A stretch of 64,000 bases of DNA from Akkermansia muciniphila (GTDB lineage Bacteria > Verrucomicrobiota > Verrucomicrobiia > Opitutales > Opitutaceae). Below the pieces are notes generated by a model. The model was not told the DNA's origin. It saw only the letters and a program-made list of their open reading frames with translations, and did no database searches. Position 1 is the first letter of the stretch; the number at the start of each line of letters is the position of its first letter. Where the stretch lies: the NCBI GenBank assembly GCA_945888375.1, contig CAMCZZ010000001.1:62001-126000 (forward strand). Direction: 5' to 3'. Position numbers and translations under genes: made by a program. Shown in pieces: positions 25,537-33,556 of the stretch.

Positions 25537-25596
25537 CCGCACTTTGTGCGGAAGCCGCACCAGTGCGGAAGTGGAATCAGTGCGGAAGTGGCCTCC
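25537..25596. repeat. array of three 17-bp direct repeats plus an inverted half-site
   Basis: GTGCGGAAG occurs at 25,546, 25,563 and 25,580, exactly 17 bp apart, preceded by the inverted CCGCAC at about 25,538 (ccgcac-ttt-gtgcgg is a perfect hairpin). It lies between the HTH gene and the start of the leftward late operon. It may be an operator or activator array for the late promoter. No promoter elements can be fixed. Confidence 0.7.
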
Positions 25597-25613
25597 GCAG
25601 TCGCCGCGATTCT

Positions 25614-26213
25614 TTACCCCGGCAGCCCGATCCAGTGAGGCATTTTCCTCTGCGTCGCGATCATTCGGCCCTCCAAAACGCGCGTCCGCTCCTTCACCTC
25701 ATCGAGTTCCCGGCGCAGCGCGGTAACCGTGCGGTGCCAGCCCTCGGGCTCGCCGCGCATATCGTCGGCGAGCGCATCGAACACCTGCTGACTCTTCGCC
25801 GTGAGCCGTTTCCCGGAGATCGCACTTTGCACCGCGCTGACCGCGAACCCGCGAGCCAGTGCCCATTCCGCCAGGGTGACACCTTGGCGGGCGAAGTAGG
25901 CCCGCGCCGCCTTGCCGGTGAGATCGTAGGCTTGCAAGGGCTGCGCCGGCCCTTTGCGGAGCGACTTGTGTTTCTCCAGCACACGCCAATCGCGCTCCGC
26001 TTTTCGCCAGGCGCGATACCGCCGGTAGATCGAGACCGTCGAGACGCCGGTTCGTTTGCCTGGCGCCTTGGTGGCGACGTAACGCGCCGCGATCAATCCG
26101 GCGACGGCGTGGGGAGACTCGGCCGCGTCCATCTCCAGCATCCAGGCGACGGCGGTCTCGATGTCCGCCCTTACCTTCGGCGGCAGCGCTTCAAACTCGG
26201 CATCGCCTCGCAT
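25614..26213 (-). CDS. HTH regulator, BcepMu gp16-like at the C-terminus
   Basis: A 199-residue basic protein. Residues of about 100-150 (GVTLAEWALARGFAVSAVQS, then AISGKR) read as a helix-turn-helix of the BcepMu gp16 type found in Mu-like prophages. An N-terminal region also contains an HTH-like stretch (STVSIYRRYRAWRKAERD). The C-terminus is a leucine-zipper-like coil (LRRELDEVKERTRVLEGRM). It lies next to the 17-bp repeat array and the late operon, and so may control late transcription. Its target is inferred. Confidence 0.55.
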   Translation of the reverse strand: MRGDAEFEALPPKVRADIETAVAWMLEMDAAESPHAVAGLIAARYVATKAPGKRTGVSTVSIYRRYRAWRKAERDWRVLEKHKSLRKGPAQPLQAYDLTGKAARAYFARQGVTLAEWALARGFAVSAVQSAISGKRLTAKSQQVFDALADDMRGEPEGWHRTVTALRRELDEVKERTRVLEGRMIATQRKMPHWIGLPG

Positions 26214-26228
26214 GGCCGGCGGACCGGA

Positions 26229-26867
26229 TCACTCCTGCTTGAACGCCCCGAACTTCATGCTGAGCGACACCAGCGTCTCCAGCTCGTCGGCGACGGAGCC
26301 GGTGGTGTTCAGGGTGCAGGCGCCGGCCACGCCATAGTAGACCTCCTCCGTGCCGACGATGCTCAGCGGAACGGTGACCTCGCCGTAGCTGATCACCTGA
26401 TTGCCCTGGTAGTTGGCTATCACCTGATAAAGCACCCGGCGCTTCAGGGTGCCGGTGACCTTGCCCGCCTTGGATACGCTGGCCGCGCCGGTGCCGGTGG
26501 TGCCAAGCTGCTCGATGCGCAGGATCGGTTCGAGCGACACGAGGTTGCTGCCATCCTTGTCGCTCAGCCAGAACCGGGGCTGACCGACCAGGAGCAGCTC
26601 CTCCATCGTCGCGTCGTAGCGGCAGACGATCTTCCACCCGGCCGCCGAGGGAATCAGGCGCCGGTCCACCGCCTCCTGCACGATCTCCTTGTTCCCGATC
26701 TTGCTCGTGATGCTCTTCACCGTGGCCTTGGTGCCGGTGTAGTAGGGGCCGTCGCTGCTGGTGACCGTGGCCGTCACCGTGACCGGCGCGATGGCGTCCG
26801 GCCAGGCCTGGGCGAGCGGGAGCAACGCGAAAGCGGTAAAAAGGGATGCGGCGAGCTTGGTTTTCAT
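26229..26867 (-). CDS. secreted protein of unknown function, lysogeny-linked cargo
   Basis: A 212-residue protein with a clear Sec signal peptide (MKTKLAASLFTAFALLPLAQ, then Ala-Trp). The mature part is Thr/Val-rich and beta-rich with a single Cys in the ATME-preceding segment VCRYDATMEE and another in GACTLNTTG. No known domain is recognised. It sits in the control region, transcribed with the minus-strand ribbon-helix-helix gene side. It may be expressed in the lysogen and change the host envelope. That is inference only. Confidence 0.6.
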   Translation of the reverse strand: MKTKLAASLFTAFALLPLAQAWPDAIAPVTVTATVTSSDGPYYTGTKATVKSITSKIGNKEIVQEAVDRRLIPSAAGWKIVCRYDATMEELLLVGQPRFWLSDKDGSNLVSLEPILRIEQLGTTGTGAASVSKAGKVTGTLKRRVLYQVIANYQGNQVISYGEVTVPLSIVGTEEVYYGVAGACTLNTTGSVADELETLVSLSMKFGAFKQE

Positions 26868-26881
26868 GATGGTAAGTGTTT

Positions 26882-27082
26882 TTACTCTAGGACCGAAAAA
26901 CAGCCGTGCCCGCCACCCCAGCCCGCAGACGTCGCCAGGGCCTGACCGATGCCGAGGGGCAGCTGCTTTTTCGATTCGCGGCTGAAATGCAGGAACGAAG
27001 AGCGGAGGCCGAGGCCGAGATCGAACGGCTGCGCCGCCGGATCTACCTTCTCGAACGAGAACTCCGGCGCGTTCGGGCTCAT
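26882..27082 (-). CDS. possible small protein between regulator and secreted protein
   Basis: A 66-residue frame whose ATG overlaps the stop of the ribbon-helix-helix gene by 4 nt, and whose stop lies 14 nt before the next gene on the same strand. About 80% of its codons end in G or C. The competing plus-strand frame (26,906-27,121) encodes a coiled-coil-like peptide with about 69%. No domain is recognised. The strand choice is uncertain. Confidence 0.4.
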   Translation of the reverse strand: MSPNAPEFSFEKVDPAAQPFDLGLGLRSSFLHFSRESKKQLPLGIGQALATSAGWGGGHGCFSVLE

Positions 27083-27399
27083 GCGGCGGAGATCTTGGAC
27101 ACTCCCTTGGCGGGCTTTTGAATCGCGGCGCGGGCCGCTACGCGCGCCGGATCCGAGCGACCCTTCGCTAGGGCGGTGGTCAAGGCCGGCACATTCAGCT
27201 CCTCCCGATTTCGACCGGCGACACCCGCGTTGGCCGGGAGGGGATAGCCTCTCGCCTGGAGATATTCGACTATCGCGTCGCGGACGAACGTGGAGCGGTC
27301 CTTGCCTCCCTGGATGCGGGCCGCCTCGACCACGGCCGCAAGGTCGTCGTCAAGCCAGAGCGACATGGGTGTGCGGTTGGCGGCGCGTTGTGAGGGCAT
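27079..27399 (-). CDS. ribbon-helix-helix regulator, lysogeny repressor candidate
   Basis: A 106-residue protein. Residues 11-50 show the ribbon-helix-helix pattern: a strand (PMSLWLDDDL), helix A (AAVVEAARIQ), a turn with GGKDRSTF, and helix B (VRDAIVEYLQARG). The rest is flexible and basic. It is transcribed away from a second ribbon-helix-helix gene, across a 78-bp gap containing a perfect palindrome. That is the place of the repressor gene c in Mu, and the paired layout suggests a lysis-lysogeny switch. Met12 could be the true start. Confidence 0.65.
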   Translation of the reverse strand: MPSQRAANRTPMSLWLDDDLAAVVEAARIQGGKDRSTFVRDAIVEYLQARGYPLPANAGVAGRNREELNVPALTTALAKGRSDPARVAARAAIQKPAKGVSKISAA

Positions 27400-27446
27400 T
27401 TCCGGGTGTATGACACTTTTTCCCGCCTCCGCTACTTTTTCCTTGC

Positions 27447-27469
27447 GGTGTAATAAAGTTTATTACACC
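27447..27469. promoter_or_regulatory. 23-bp perfect palindrome, operator candidate
   Basis: GGTGTAATAAA is exactly inverted as TTTATTACACC around a central G, ending 8 bp before the plus-strand start at 27,478. It is the most AT-rich spot of the region. A related half-site, GTGTATGACAC, lies at 27,406-27,416 near the minus-strand start. Binding by one of the adjacent ribbon-helix-helix proteins is inferred. Confidence 0.75.
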
Positions 27470-27477
27470 TTTCACAC

Positions 27478-27669
27478 ATGCCCAAGAAACCTCGCCGCTC
27501 AAAGCTGCTGACCGTTTGGCTGGAACCCCAGGAGCTGGCCGCTCTCGATTCGGTTGCCCGCCGCCAAGACAGCGACCGATCCAAGGTCGCTCGCGCCGCC
27601 ATCCGGGAAAAAATCGGCCGCAGCCCGGCGAAGGCTCCGGCCATCAAATTCCAGGGGGCCTCGTCGTGA
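27478..27669 (+). CDS. ribbon-helix-helix protein, early regulator (Ner/Cro-like role)
   Basis: A 63-residue basic protein: MPKKPRRSK, then a strand LLTVWLEP, helix QELAALDSVARRQ, the turn DSDRSKV and helix ARAAIREKI, a complete ribbon-helix-helix. It is the first gene of the early operon, and its stop overlaps the next start (GTGA). Its place equals that of ner in Mu. Because the palindrome sits just upstream, it may regulate its own promoter. Confidence 0.68.
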   Translation: MPKKPRRSKLLTVWLEPQELAALDSVARRQDSDRSKVARAAIREKIGRSPAKAPAIKFQGASS

Positions 27670-27893
27670 AACGCACCCGCGCCCGCCAGCTCCAGCGCTG
27701 CGTCATGCAGGTCGGCTACACCACGCCCAAGGGCGCGGTCATCCAGGTCGGCGATATCTGCCAGGGCTCGCAGGCCTTCGCCGGCGGGCCGGTCGAAATC
27801 GCCGCGCCCCTCACCTCGGAACGCGTGTGCTTCAGCGCCCGCGAGTGCGGCCTACCCGTGCCCGAGATCGTGATCGAAGACCTCGCCGCCTGA
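27666..27893 (+). CDS. small early protein of unknown function
   Basis: A 75-residue product from a GTG overlapping the previous stop. It begins MKRTRARQLQRCVMQVGYTT and is likely a small beta-rich domain (KGAVIQVGDICQGSQAF) with three Cys. No family recognised. The coupling to the regulator supports it. Confidence 0.6.
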   Translation: MKRTRARQLQRCVMQVGYTTPKGAVIQVGDICQGSQAFAGGPVEIAAPLTSERVCFSARECGLPVPEIVIEDLAA

Positions 27894-27915
27894 TCCGGCC
27901 CCTCGTTCCGCTCCC

Positions 27916-28272
27916 ATGCCCGCCGAGCAGCTCCAGCTTTTCGCCTCCCTCGACTTCCCCGGACGCACCGTCGTCCTGGTGCGCGAGATGGCCGAGCGCC
28001 TGGGCGTCTCCGTGCGGCACCTGCTCAACGAGATCGACGACGGCTCCCTGGGCGTGCTCGACCTGAAAAGCGCCGGCTCCTCCCGCCGCGCCGCGCGGAT
28101 CCCCATCGAGTGCTACCGCGCCTACGTCGCCAAACGGCTCAGCGGCACGGACCAGACGGTCGCCGCCTTTATCCTTTCCCTGCCCCGCGCCGTCCGCCGG
28201 TCCCTTATCCTGGAACTGCCCGCCGAGGAGCGCCGCGCCCTCTGCCTCGAACTGAAGGAGAGCCTCAAATGA
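27916..28272 (+). CDS. small HTH protein, excisionase/MerR-like
   Basis: A 118-residue protein. Residues 20-55 (VVLVREMAERLGVSVRHLLN, then EIDDGSLG) read as a MerR/excisionase-type HTH with a following basic segment (SSRRAARIPI), and a second helical half reaches the end. It may help transposase assembly or early control. Its stop overlaps the next ATG. Confidence 0.55.
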   Translation: MPAEQLQLFASLDFPGRTVVLVREMAERLGVSVRHLLNEIDDGSLGVLDLKSAGSSRRAARIPIECYRAYVAKRLSGTDQTVAAFILSLPRAVRRSLILELPAEERRALCLELKESLK

Positions 28273-29216
28273 AGCCCGCCGCCGAGATCCTCCTCACCTG
28301 CCCCTGGTGCAGGCAGCACGGCTTCACCGAGCGCGGCCTGCGCGCCCACGTGTGCCGCTCCGCGCCCGGCGGGAAGCGCCGCCAGCTCTCCGCTCCGGCC
28401 CTGCGCACCGCCCGCAAGGCCGCCGGCCTGGTCAAGCCCCGTCTCCCGAAACCCGCCCCCCTTTCCCCCTCCTTCGTCAAAATGGCAAAACCCAACACCA
28501 CCACCGCCCTGGCCGTCATCGGTTCCCCCGAGCTGAAGGCCGACGCCAAACAACTCGCCTTGCTCAAGACGTCGGCCGAGCAGCAGTTCAAGCGCCTGGC
28601 CGAGATGCGCCACGAGGAGGCGCTGCGCGGCCTGCTGCTCGGGCTCACCCTGCACCGCGTCAAGGCCAGCCTGCCTTACGGCGAGTTCGGCAAATGGGCC
28701 AAGGCCCACGCCACCTTCGGCGAGCGCTGGGTGAACTACCTGATGAAGCTCGCCCTGGTGTTCATCGACAAGTCGAAGGCGACCAAGCCCGAGCTGCTCG
28801 CCTGTCCCGGCGACCAGACCGAGCTGGCCATCGAAGGGCAGCAAGGCCTGCAGCGCCAGTTCACCCTCAAGGCCAATAAATTCACCGCCGGCCTCTCCCT
28901 CTCCGAGCTGCTCGACAAATACGAGATCAAGAGCGGCGCGAAGCTCGGCGGCGCGCGCGGCGCGGCCGAGAAGGAGGACGCAACGCCCGAGCAGCTCGCC
29001 GCCCGCGCCCGCACCGATCTGTCGGACTGGGTCACCCAGGGCCGCCAGCTCCTCCTCCAGGACAACGTCTGCCAGTGGCTGCCCGCCGAAGACACCCGCG
29101 CCGTCGCCGATAGCCTCGACGCCCTCCGCACCGAGTGGCGCGCCTCCCTGAAGAGGCTCCTCGCCGCCGCCCCCAAACCCGTCGCCGCCATCCCGGCCGG
29201 CGCCGACGAAGCCTGA
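28269..29216 (+). CDS. early protein with N-terminal zinc finger, DUF3102-like core
   Basis: A 315-residue protein. Residues 11-31 contain CPWC, then 11 residues, H, three residues and C, a plausible C2HC zinc finger. A basic Pro-rich linker follows. The helical core (residues 90-180; LLLGLTLHRVKASLPYGEF, ALVFIDKSKATKP) recalls DUF3102-type phage proteins. The tail is charged. It directly precedes the transposase, which suggests a part in replication or transposition control. That is an inference from context. Confidence 0.58.
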   Translation: MKPAAEILLTCPWCRQHGFTERGLRAHVCRSAPGGKRRQLSAPALRTARKAAGLVKPRLPKPAPLSPSFVKMAKPNTTTALAVIGSPELKADAKQLALLKTSAEQQFKRLAEMRHEEALRGLLLGLTLHRVKASLPYGEFGKWAKAHATFGERWVNYLMKLALVFIDKSKATKPELLACPGDQTELAIEGQQGLQRQFTLKANKFTAGLSLSELLDKYEIKSGAKLGGARGAAEKEDATPEQLAARARTDLSDWVTQGRQLLLQDNVCQWLPAEDTRAVADSLDALRTEWRASLKRLLAAAPKPVAAIPAGADEA

Positions 29217-29228
29217 TCCTCCCCGCCC

Positions 29229-31478
29229 ATGAGTTCCTCCGCCCTCGCCGCCTTTTCCCTCGCCCCCGCCGCCGGGGTGGAATCCGCCCGCCTGCCCGCC
29301 GCCGCGCCCCTGCGCTTCCACGTTCCCCTGGCGGACAACGACGAGTTCTCGGCCCTGAAGCCCAAGACCCGCCACGAGGTGAACCTCACCCTGCGCATGA
29401 TGGAGCGCGTCCACGCCCTGCACGCCGGGCCGGACTTCGTCGGCGCGACCGACGCCCTCGGCCAATCCTACCGCCACCTGCGGGGCTTTTCCGGGCCGTC
29501 CTTGCGGCGCAAATACTACGCCTTCGCGGAGAGCGGCTCCTGGCGCAGCCTGCTGAAGGACTACCGGCCGCCGTCCCGCCAGCCGGGTGATTTCGTCGAA
29601 TTCATCAAGGGCCTGATCGAGCAGAACCACCGCAGCGTCGCCACCGCCCTGCACAAGCTGCGCGACGAGATCTGGCCGTCCGGCGCCGCCGTGCCCGGCT
29701 ACGGCACGTGGATGGATTTTTTCCGCGCCCACCACCCGGAGCTGGACATGCCCGCCCGCTTCCCCCGCGTCTGGCCCCAGGGCTGGAGCGTCGAGAACCT
29801 CCGCCGCTACGGCCCCAGCCGCGCCGAGAAGAAGCTCTTCCAGACCGGCCTCGCCTCCGCCCACGGCAACATGCCCACCGTGCGGCGCGATCCGTCCAAG
29901 CTCCGCCCCCTGGAGTGGATCGTGATCGACGACTTCCAGCTCGACGTGATGTGCGTTTTCCGGGGCGACCCGGAGCGCGGGCTGAAGGCCCAGACCGCCT
30001 ACGTCGGCGGCCTGCTGGCGATGTGCGTCGGCACGCGGAAAAAGTTGCACCGCCTCTTCGGCCCCATGGTCGACCGCGAGGAAAAGCAGAAGGACGGCAC
30101 CGTGAAAACCATCCGCAGCGGCGTGCGTGCAATGGACGTGCAGGCCCTGCTCTACGGCATCTTCCGCGAGCACGGTCTGCCGGATTACGAGGTCACGATC
30201 ATCTGCGAAAACCGCTCCGCCTCCATCGCCCCCGAGCTGGAGCTGATGCTCTCCACCGTGTTCGAGGGCCGCATCAAGGTCCGCCGCACGTCCCTGATCG
30301 ACCACAAGACCCTGCCCAACGGCTTCACCGAAGGCGGCGGCACGCCCTGGGAAAAGGGCTGGATCGAGTCCGAGTTCAACTTCCTCTGGAACCAGCTCGC
30401 CGACCTGAAGGGATACAAGGGCTCGAACGAGCGCCTCAACGGCCCGGCCGATCTGGACGAGAAACTTAAATACGCCGCCAAGTTCCTCGGCTCGGGCGAC
30501 CGCGCGAAGGATCTGAACCTGCCGCCCGAGATCGTGGACGAGCTGAACCTGCCCTTCCTGAACGAGACCCAGCTCGGCCTGGCCTTCGACTTCGTGATCA
30601 CGCGCAGCGAGCTGCGGACCAAGCACCGCATTCTGGGCTTCGACACCGTGACGGAGTTCCGCTGGGCGCACCCGAGCCTGCCCGCGCCGGCCGGCATCGA
30701 CCCGGTGGGGCCGAACAGCTTCCGCGCCCTGGGCGCGCTCACCTGCGCCCAGCAGGCGGCCATGCTGCCCGAGGAGCGGAAGGAGTCGCCCCTGGAGCGC
30801 TGGGAACGCCTCTCCACCGCCAACCCCCGCCAGGCCCTCTCCGCCCGCGCCCTCGCGCTCTTCCTCCTCACCCCGAACCGCGCCACCTGGCTCAACCACG
30901 CCGTGACCTTCAGCCGCAAGGGCGTGGGCGGGTTCAGTTACCTGGACGACGACGGCGTGATGGCCGACGTCGCCGAGCGCACCGAGGTCCTGGCCTACGT
31001 CGATTTCAACGAACCCGGCACCGCCTACGTGACGCACCTGGACGGCCGCCAGCTCGGCGTCCTGCGCATGCTCGGCGACACCCCGGCCGGCGTGGACGTG
31101 ACGGATCCCGAGGCGATGGCCGAGGCCCGCGCCCGCCGCGCCAAGATCGTCAACCGCGTGCTCTCCCAGGTCCGCGCCCGTCCCCTGCACCAGGAGGCCG
31201 ACGCGCAGCTCGTCGCCGCCCGCGCCCACAACGACCGCGTGGTCGCCACCTACCAGGCCGCCGCCGCCGATCTGCCCGCCGCCGAGCGCATCGCCGCCGC
31301 CCGTGGCGAGATCGCGGCCAAAGACGCCTCCGCCAAGGCCGATGCACAGGCCGTGCAGCGCACCGTCAAACGCGCCGCCGCCACCGTGACCGCCGAGGAT
31401 GCCGCCGCCCTGCGCGGCGAGACCGCCCCGGCCGCCGCCCCGGCCGACGACGGACTCAGCCTCTCCGATTTCCGCTAG
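29229..31478 (+). CDS. MuA-type DDE transposase
   Basis: A 749-residue transposase that would join phage ends to target DNA. It has N-terminal DNA-binding helical domains (residues 40-200) and an RNase H-like core. The core carries the first acidic residue in WIVIDDFQLDV (Asp234/235), the second position in ICENRSASIAPE (Glu327-Asn328), and the third in KGWIESEFNFLWN (Glu380 or Glu382). A beta-barrel region and a charged, coiled C-terminal tail, where MuA binds MuB, follow. The second site reads Glu-Asn where MuA-type enzymes normally have Asp-Asn. The MuB gene is directly downstream. Confidence 0.92.
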   Translation: MSSSALAAFSLAPAAGVESARLPAAAPLRFHVPLADNDEFSALKPKTRHEVNLTLRMMERVHALHAGPDFVGATDALGQSYRHLRGFSGPSLRRKYYAFAESGSWRSLLKDYRPPSRQPGDFVEFIKGLIEQNHRSVATALHKLRDEIWPSGAAVPGYGTWMDFFRAHHPELDMPARFPRVWPQGWSVENLRRYGPSRAEKKLFQTGLASAHGNMPTVRRDPSKLRPLEWIVIDDFQLDVMCVFRGDPERGLKAQTAYVGGLLAMCVGTRKKLHRLFGPMVDREEKQKDGTVKTIRSGVRAMDVQALLYGIFREHGLPDYEVTIICENRSASIAPELELMLSTVFEGRIKVRRTSLIDHKTLPNGFTEGGGTPWEKGWIESEFNFLWNQLADLKGYKGSNERLNGPADLDEKLKYAAKFLGSGDRAKDLNLPPEIVDELNLPFLNETQLGLAFDFVITRSELRTKHRILGFDTVTEFRWAHPSLPAPAGIDPVGPNSFRALGALTCAQQAAMLPEERKESPLERWERLSTANPRQALSARALALFLLTPNRATWLNHAVTFSRKGVGGFSYLDDDGVMADVAERTEVLAYVDFNEPGTAYVTHLDGRQLGVLRMLGDTPAGVDVTDPEAMAEARARRAKIVNRVLSQVRARPLHQEADAQLVAARAHNDRVVATYQAAAADLPAAERIAAARGEIAAKDASAKADAQAVQRTVKRAAATVTAEDAAALRGETAPAAAPADDGLSLSDFR

Positions 31479-31518
31479 CTCCACCCGCAACCCTCAACCC
31501 AACCAAAAAGGACACCCA

Positions 31519-32652
31519 ATGACCGCACCCGCCACACCTCCCACCATCCCGCCCAAGCCTCCGGCCGCTCCCCCCGCCGCCGGCTCACCCGAGGATCCGC
31601 ACCATAACTCCGCCGCCCTCGGGCTCACCGAGCGCCAGACCAACCGCGTCCCCGGCTACAAGGTCGCCGAGGCCACCGAGCACCTGCCCGATGAGCAGCG
31701 CCTTCAGATCCGCTGGCTCCACGCCCATTACTACGACAGCGGGCGCAGCCTCGCCGAGATCGGCCAGGATATCGGCTACGACGGCGGCACCATTTCCAAG
31801 GTATTCGTCAACAAATACGCTGGCGATCTCGACACCGTGGTGGCCGCCGTGCGGCGCTTTCGCGAGATCCTCGATCTGCGCGCCGGGGCCAACAAGGCCC
31901 CCTACATCCGCACCGCCCTCTACAGCGAGATTGAGCAGGCCTGCGAGACCGCGCTGGCCTACCAGAAGATCGCCTACCTCTACGGCGAATCGCAGGTCGG
32001 TAAAACCGCCGCCCTAACGGAATACGCCCGCACCCATAACCACGGCCAGACCGTCTTCGTCACCATGCCGGTCGGAGGCTCGCTCTCGCACTTCCTGGCC
32101 GCGCTGGCGGCCAAGGTGCGCTGCAGCAACCAGCAGCGCGGCGACGTGCTGCAGCTGAACATCATGAAATGCTTCAGCGGGTCGAACCTCCTGATCGTGG
32201 ACGAGTGCTCCCGTGCCCTCCAGGCCAAGAGCTACGGCGGCAACAACCTCAAGACGATGGATTTTATCCGCGACCTGCACGACCAGACCGGCTGCGGCGT
32301 GGTGTTGTGCGGGACGAACGTCTTCCGCGACCAGATGCAGGACGCGGCCCTCGCCAAGTTCCTGAACCAATTCAACCGCCGGTGCATCGTGCGCCGCCAG
32401 CTCCCCGACCGCCCCAGCCGCGCCGATCTGAACGCCTTCGCCCGCCACTACGGCCTCGAACCGGCCGGGGGCGACGCCCTCCAGCTGCAGCGCGCGGTGG
32501 TGCGCGAACACGGCCTCGGCGTGTGGCTGACCTCGCTCCGCGCCGCCGCCAAGCTGGCCGGCAACAAGGGCGAGAAGATGGCCTGGAGCCACGTCCTGAA
32601 GGCCCACGCCTTCCTCCGCCGGATGGAAGAAACCCAAGCCGTGGAGGACTGA
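31519..32652 (+). CDS. MuB-type target-selection ATPase
   Basis: A 377-residue protein. After a Pro-rich N-terminus comes an HTH of the MuB kind (SLAEIGQDIGYDGGTISKVF, residues 77-96). The AAA+ core has Walker A GESQVGKT at 156-163 and Walker B LLIVDE at 224-229. MuB binds target DNA as ATP-dependent filaments, delivers it to MuA and provides target immunity. The start at 31,519 has AAGGA upstream. An in-frame extension further upstream overlaps the transposase gene and is not used. Confidence 0.92.
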   Translation: MTAPATPPTIPPKPPAAPPAAGSPEDPHHNSAALGLTERQTNRVPGYKVAEATEHLPDEQRLQIRWLHAHYYDSGRSLAEIGQDIGYDGGTISKVFVNKYAGDLDTVVAAVRRFREILDLRAGANKAPYIRTALYSEIEQACETALAYQKIAYLYGESQVGKTAALTEYARTHNHGQTVFVTMPVGGSLSHFLAALAAKVRCSNQQRGDVLQLNIMKCFSGSNLLIVDECSRALQAKSYGGNNLKTMDFIRDLHDQTGCGVVLCGTNVFRDQMQDAALAKFLNQFNRRCIVRRQLPDRPSRADLNAFARHYGLEPAGGDALQLQRAVVREHGLGVWLTSLRAAAKLAGNKGEKMAWSHVLKAHAFLRRMEETQAVED

Positions 32653-32655
32653 GCC

Positions 32656-33111
32656 ATGGCGCGCATAATTCAACGCATTCGCACGCTCGCGATCACCTTG
32701 TCCTGCAAGGGCAGCGCCTGGGCTACCTCGGACCTTTTTTTCTGCAATCCCTACAAAGGCGAAATCACCTGGCGAAATCGCTGCGGCTGGTGGATCGATG
32801 GTCTTTTCAGTCGCGTCTTTAACTGGGCTTACCCCGGTTCCGATGAGGAGATCGAGCAGGCGTTCGATCAGCCTCTCCCGCACCTTTCCGAACGCCAGCT
32901 CGCGCACGTTTGGCCGGCTTTCGACGAGATGGAGGTCACGTGCAACGACTGTCAGTGGGCCGGGTCGGCCTACGATCTCCGGTTTAGCGAGGGCCTGAAC
33001 TTGTGCTGTCCAGATTGCGGCGACGATTCGACCTCCCTCGACGTCCACGGCAACATGGCGCCCTGGTGCCGCGAGGTGCGGGCGAAGCGGGCCGGGAAAG
33101 GAGCCGCCTGA
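32656..33111 (+). CDS. zinc-ribbon protein of unknown function
   Basis: A 151-residue protein with two Cys pairs in the C-terminal half (VTCNDCQW and LCCPDCGD) that would bind zinc. The N-terminal half is aromatic-rich (GWWIDGLFSRVFNWAYPG). The DNA is less GC-rich than the flanking transposition genes. Stop and start to MuB are separated by 3 nt. It is unrecognised. Zinc-ribbon proteins of this sort occur in early operons of many phages. Confidence 0.6.
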   Translation: MARIIQRIRTLAITLSCKGSAWATSDLFFCNPYKGEITWRNRCGWWIDGLFSRVFNWAYPGSDEEIEQAFDQPLPHLSERQLAHVWPAFDEMEVTCNDCQWAGSAYDLRFSEGLNLCCPDCGDDSTSLDVHGNMAPWCREVRAKRAGKGAA

Positions 33112-33113
33112 CC

Positions 33114-33404
33114 ATGCTCGAAGACAAACCCATCGCCCTGGACCCGCCGCGCCGCGTCCTCCTGCGCTGCAAACTGGTCGCCACCATCACCCACCTGGTC
33201 TCGTCTCCCGAGCCTTGGGAACTACTCGGCCAGGCCGACCTCGATGGCGGCAAGCCCGTGCCCCAGCTCTGGACGCGCGCCGGAAGGTTCTTGCCCTACG
33301 CAGGCGGCCGCCACGCCGCCGACATCGTCGGCATGGAGGTGCCAGACAAGCCCGGCGAGTTCATGGTCTACTCGTCGAGCCTCCTGAAGGGAGGCGCGAA
33401 GTGA
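33114..33404 (+). CDS. small early protein of unknown function
   Basis: A 96-residue product, start in the context TGA-CC-ATG. The sequence suggests a small beta-barrel (RRVLLRCKLVATITHLVSS; FMVYSSSLLKGG). No family recognised. Its last codons overlap the next start (GTGA). Confidence 0.58.
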   Translation: MLEDKPIALDPPRRVLLRCKLVATITHLVSSPEPWELLGQADLDGGKPVPQLWTRAGRFLPYAGGRHAADIVGMEVPDKPGEFMVYSSSLLKGGAK

Positions 33405-33556
33405 AGCCCCGCCACCCCATCGAAGGTCTCGAATGCCACGAGGCGCGCGTGCGCGAACTGAACCGCGCCTGGACGCGCGCCCTCGCCGCGATCACCGCCG
33501 TCGCGCTCCTGCTCATCGGCGGCCTCACCCTCTACGCCTGCTCGATCACGCCATGA
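33401..33556 (+). CDS. small membrane protein
   Basis: A GTG-started 51-residue peptide with a charged N-terminal helix and one C-terminal transmembrane segment (ALAAITAVALLLIGGLTLYA) ending Cys-Ser-Ile-Thr-Pro. It overlaps both neighbours by 4 nt. Unknown role. Confidence 0.5.
   Translation: MKPRHPIEGLECHEARVRELNRAWTRALAAITAVALLLIGGLTLYACSITP

Noticed and set aside
26906-27121. A plus-strand 71-codon coiled-coil-like frame from a GTG
   Set aside because: It runs head-on into the ribbon-helix-helix gene, has no ribosome site and has lower GC at third positions than the minus-strand frame over the same DNA. It is not fully excluded.
28122-31490. A 1,122-codon open frame on the minus strand across the transposase and preceding gene
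   Set aside because: It is exactly antisense to the MuA-type transposase and the zinc-finger gene, is Gly/Ala/Glu-rich without domains, and arises from the high GC of the sense strand.
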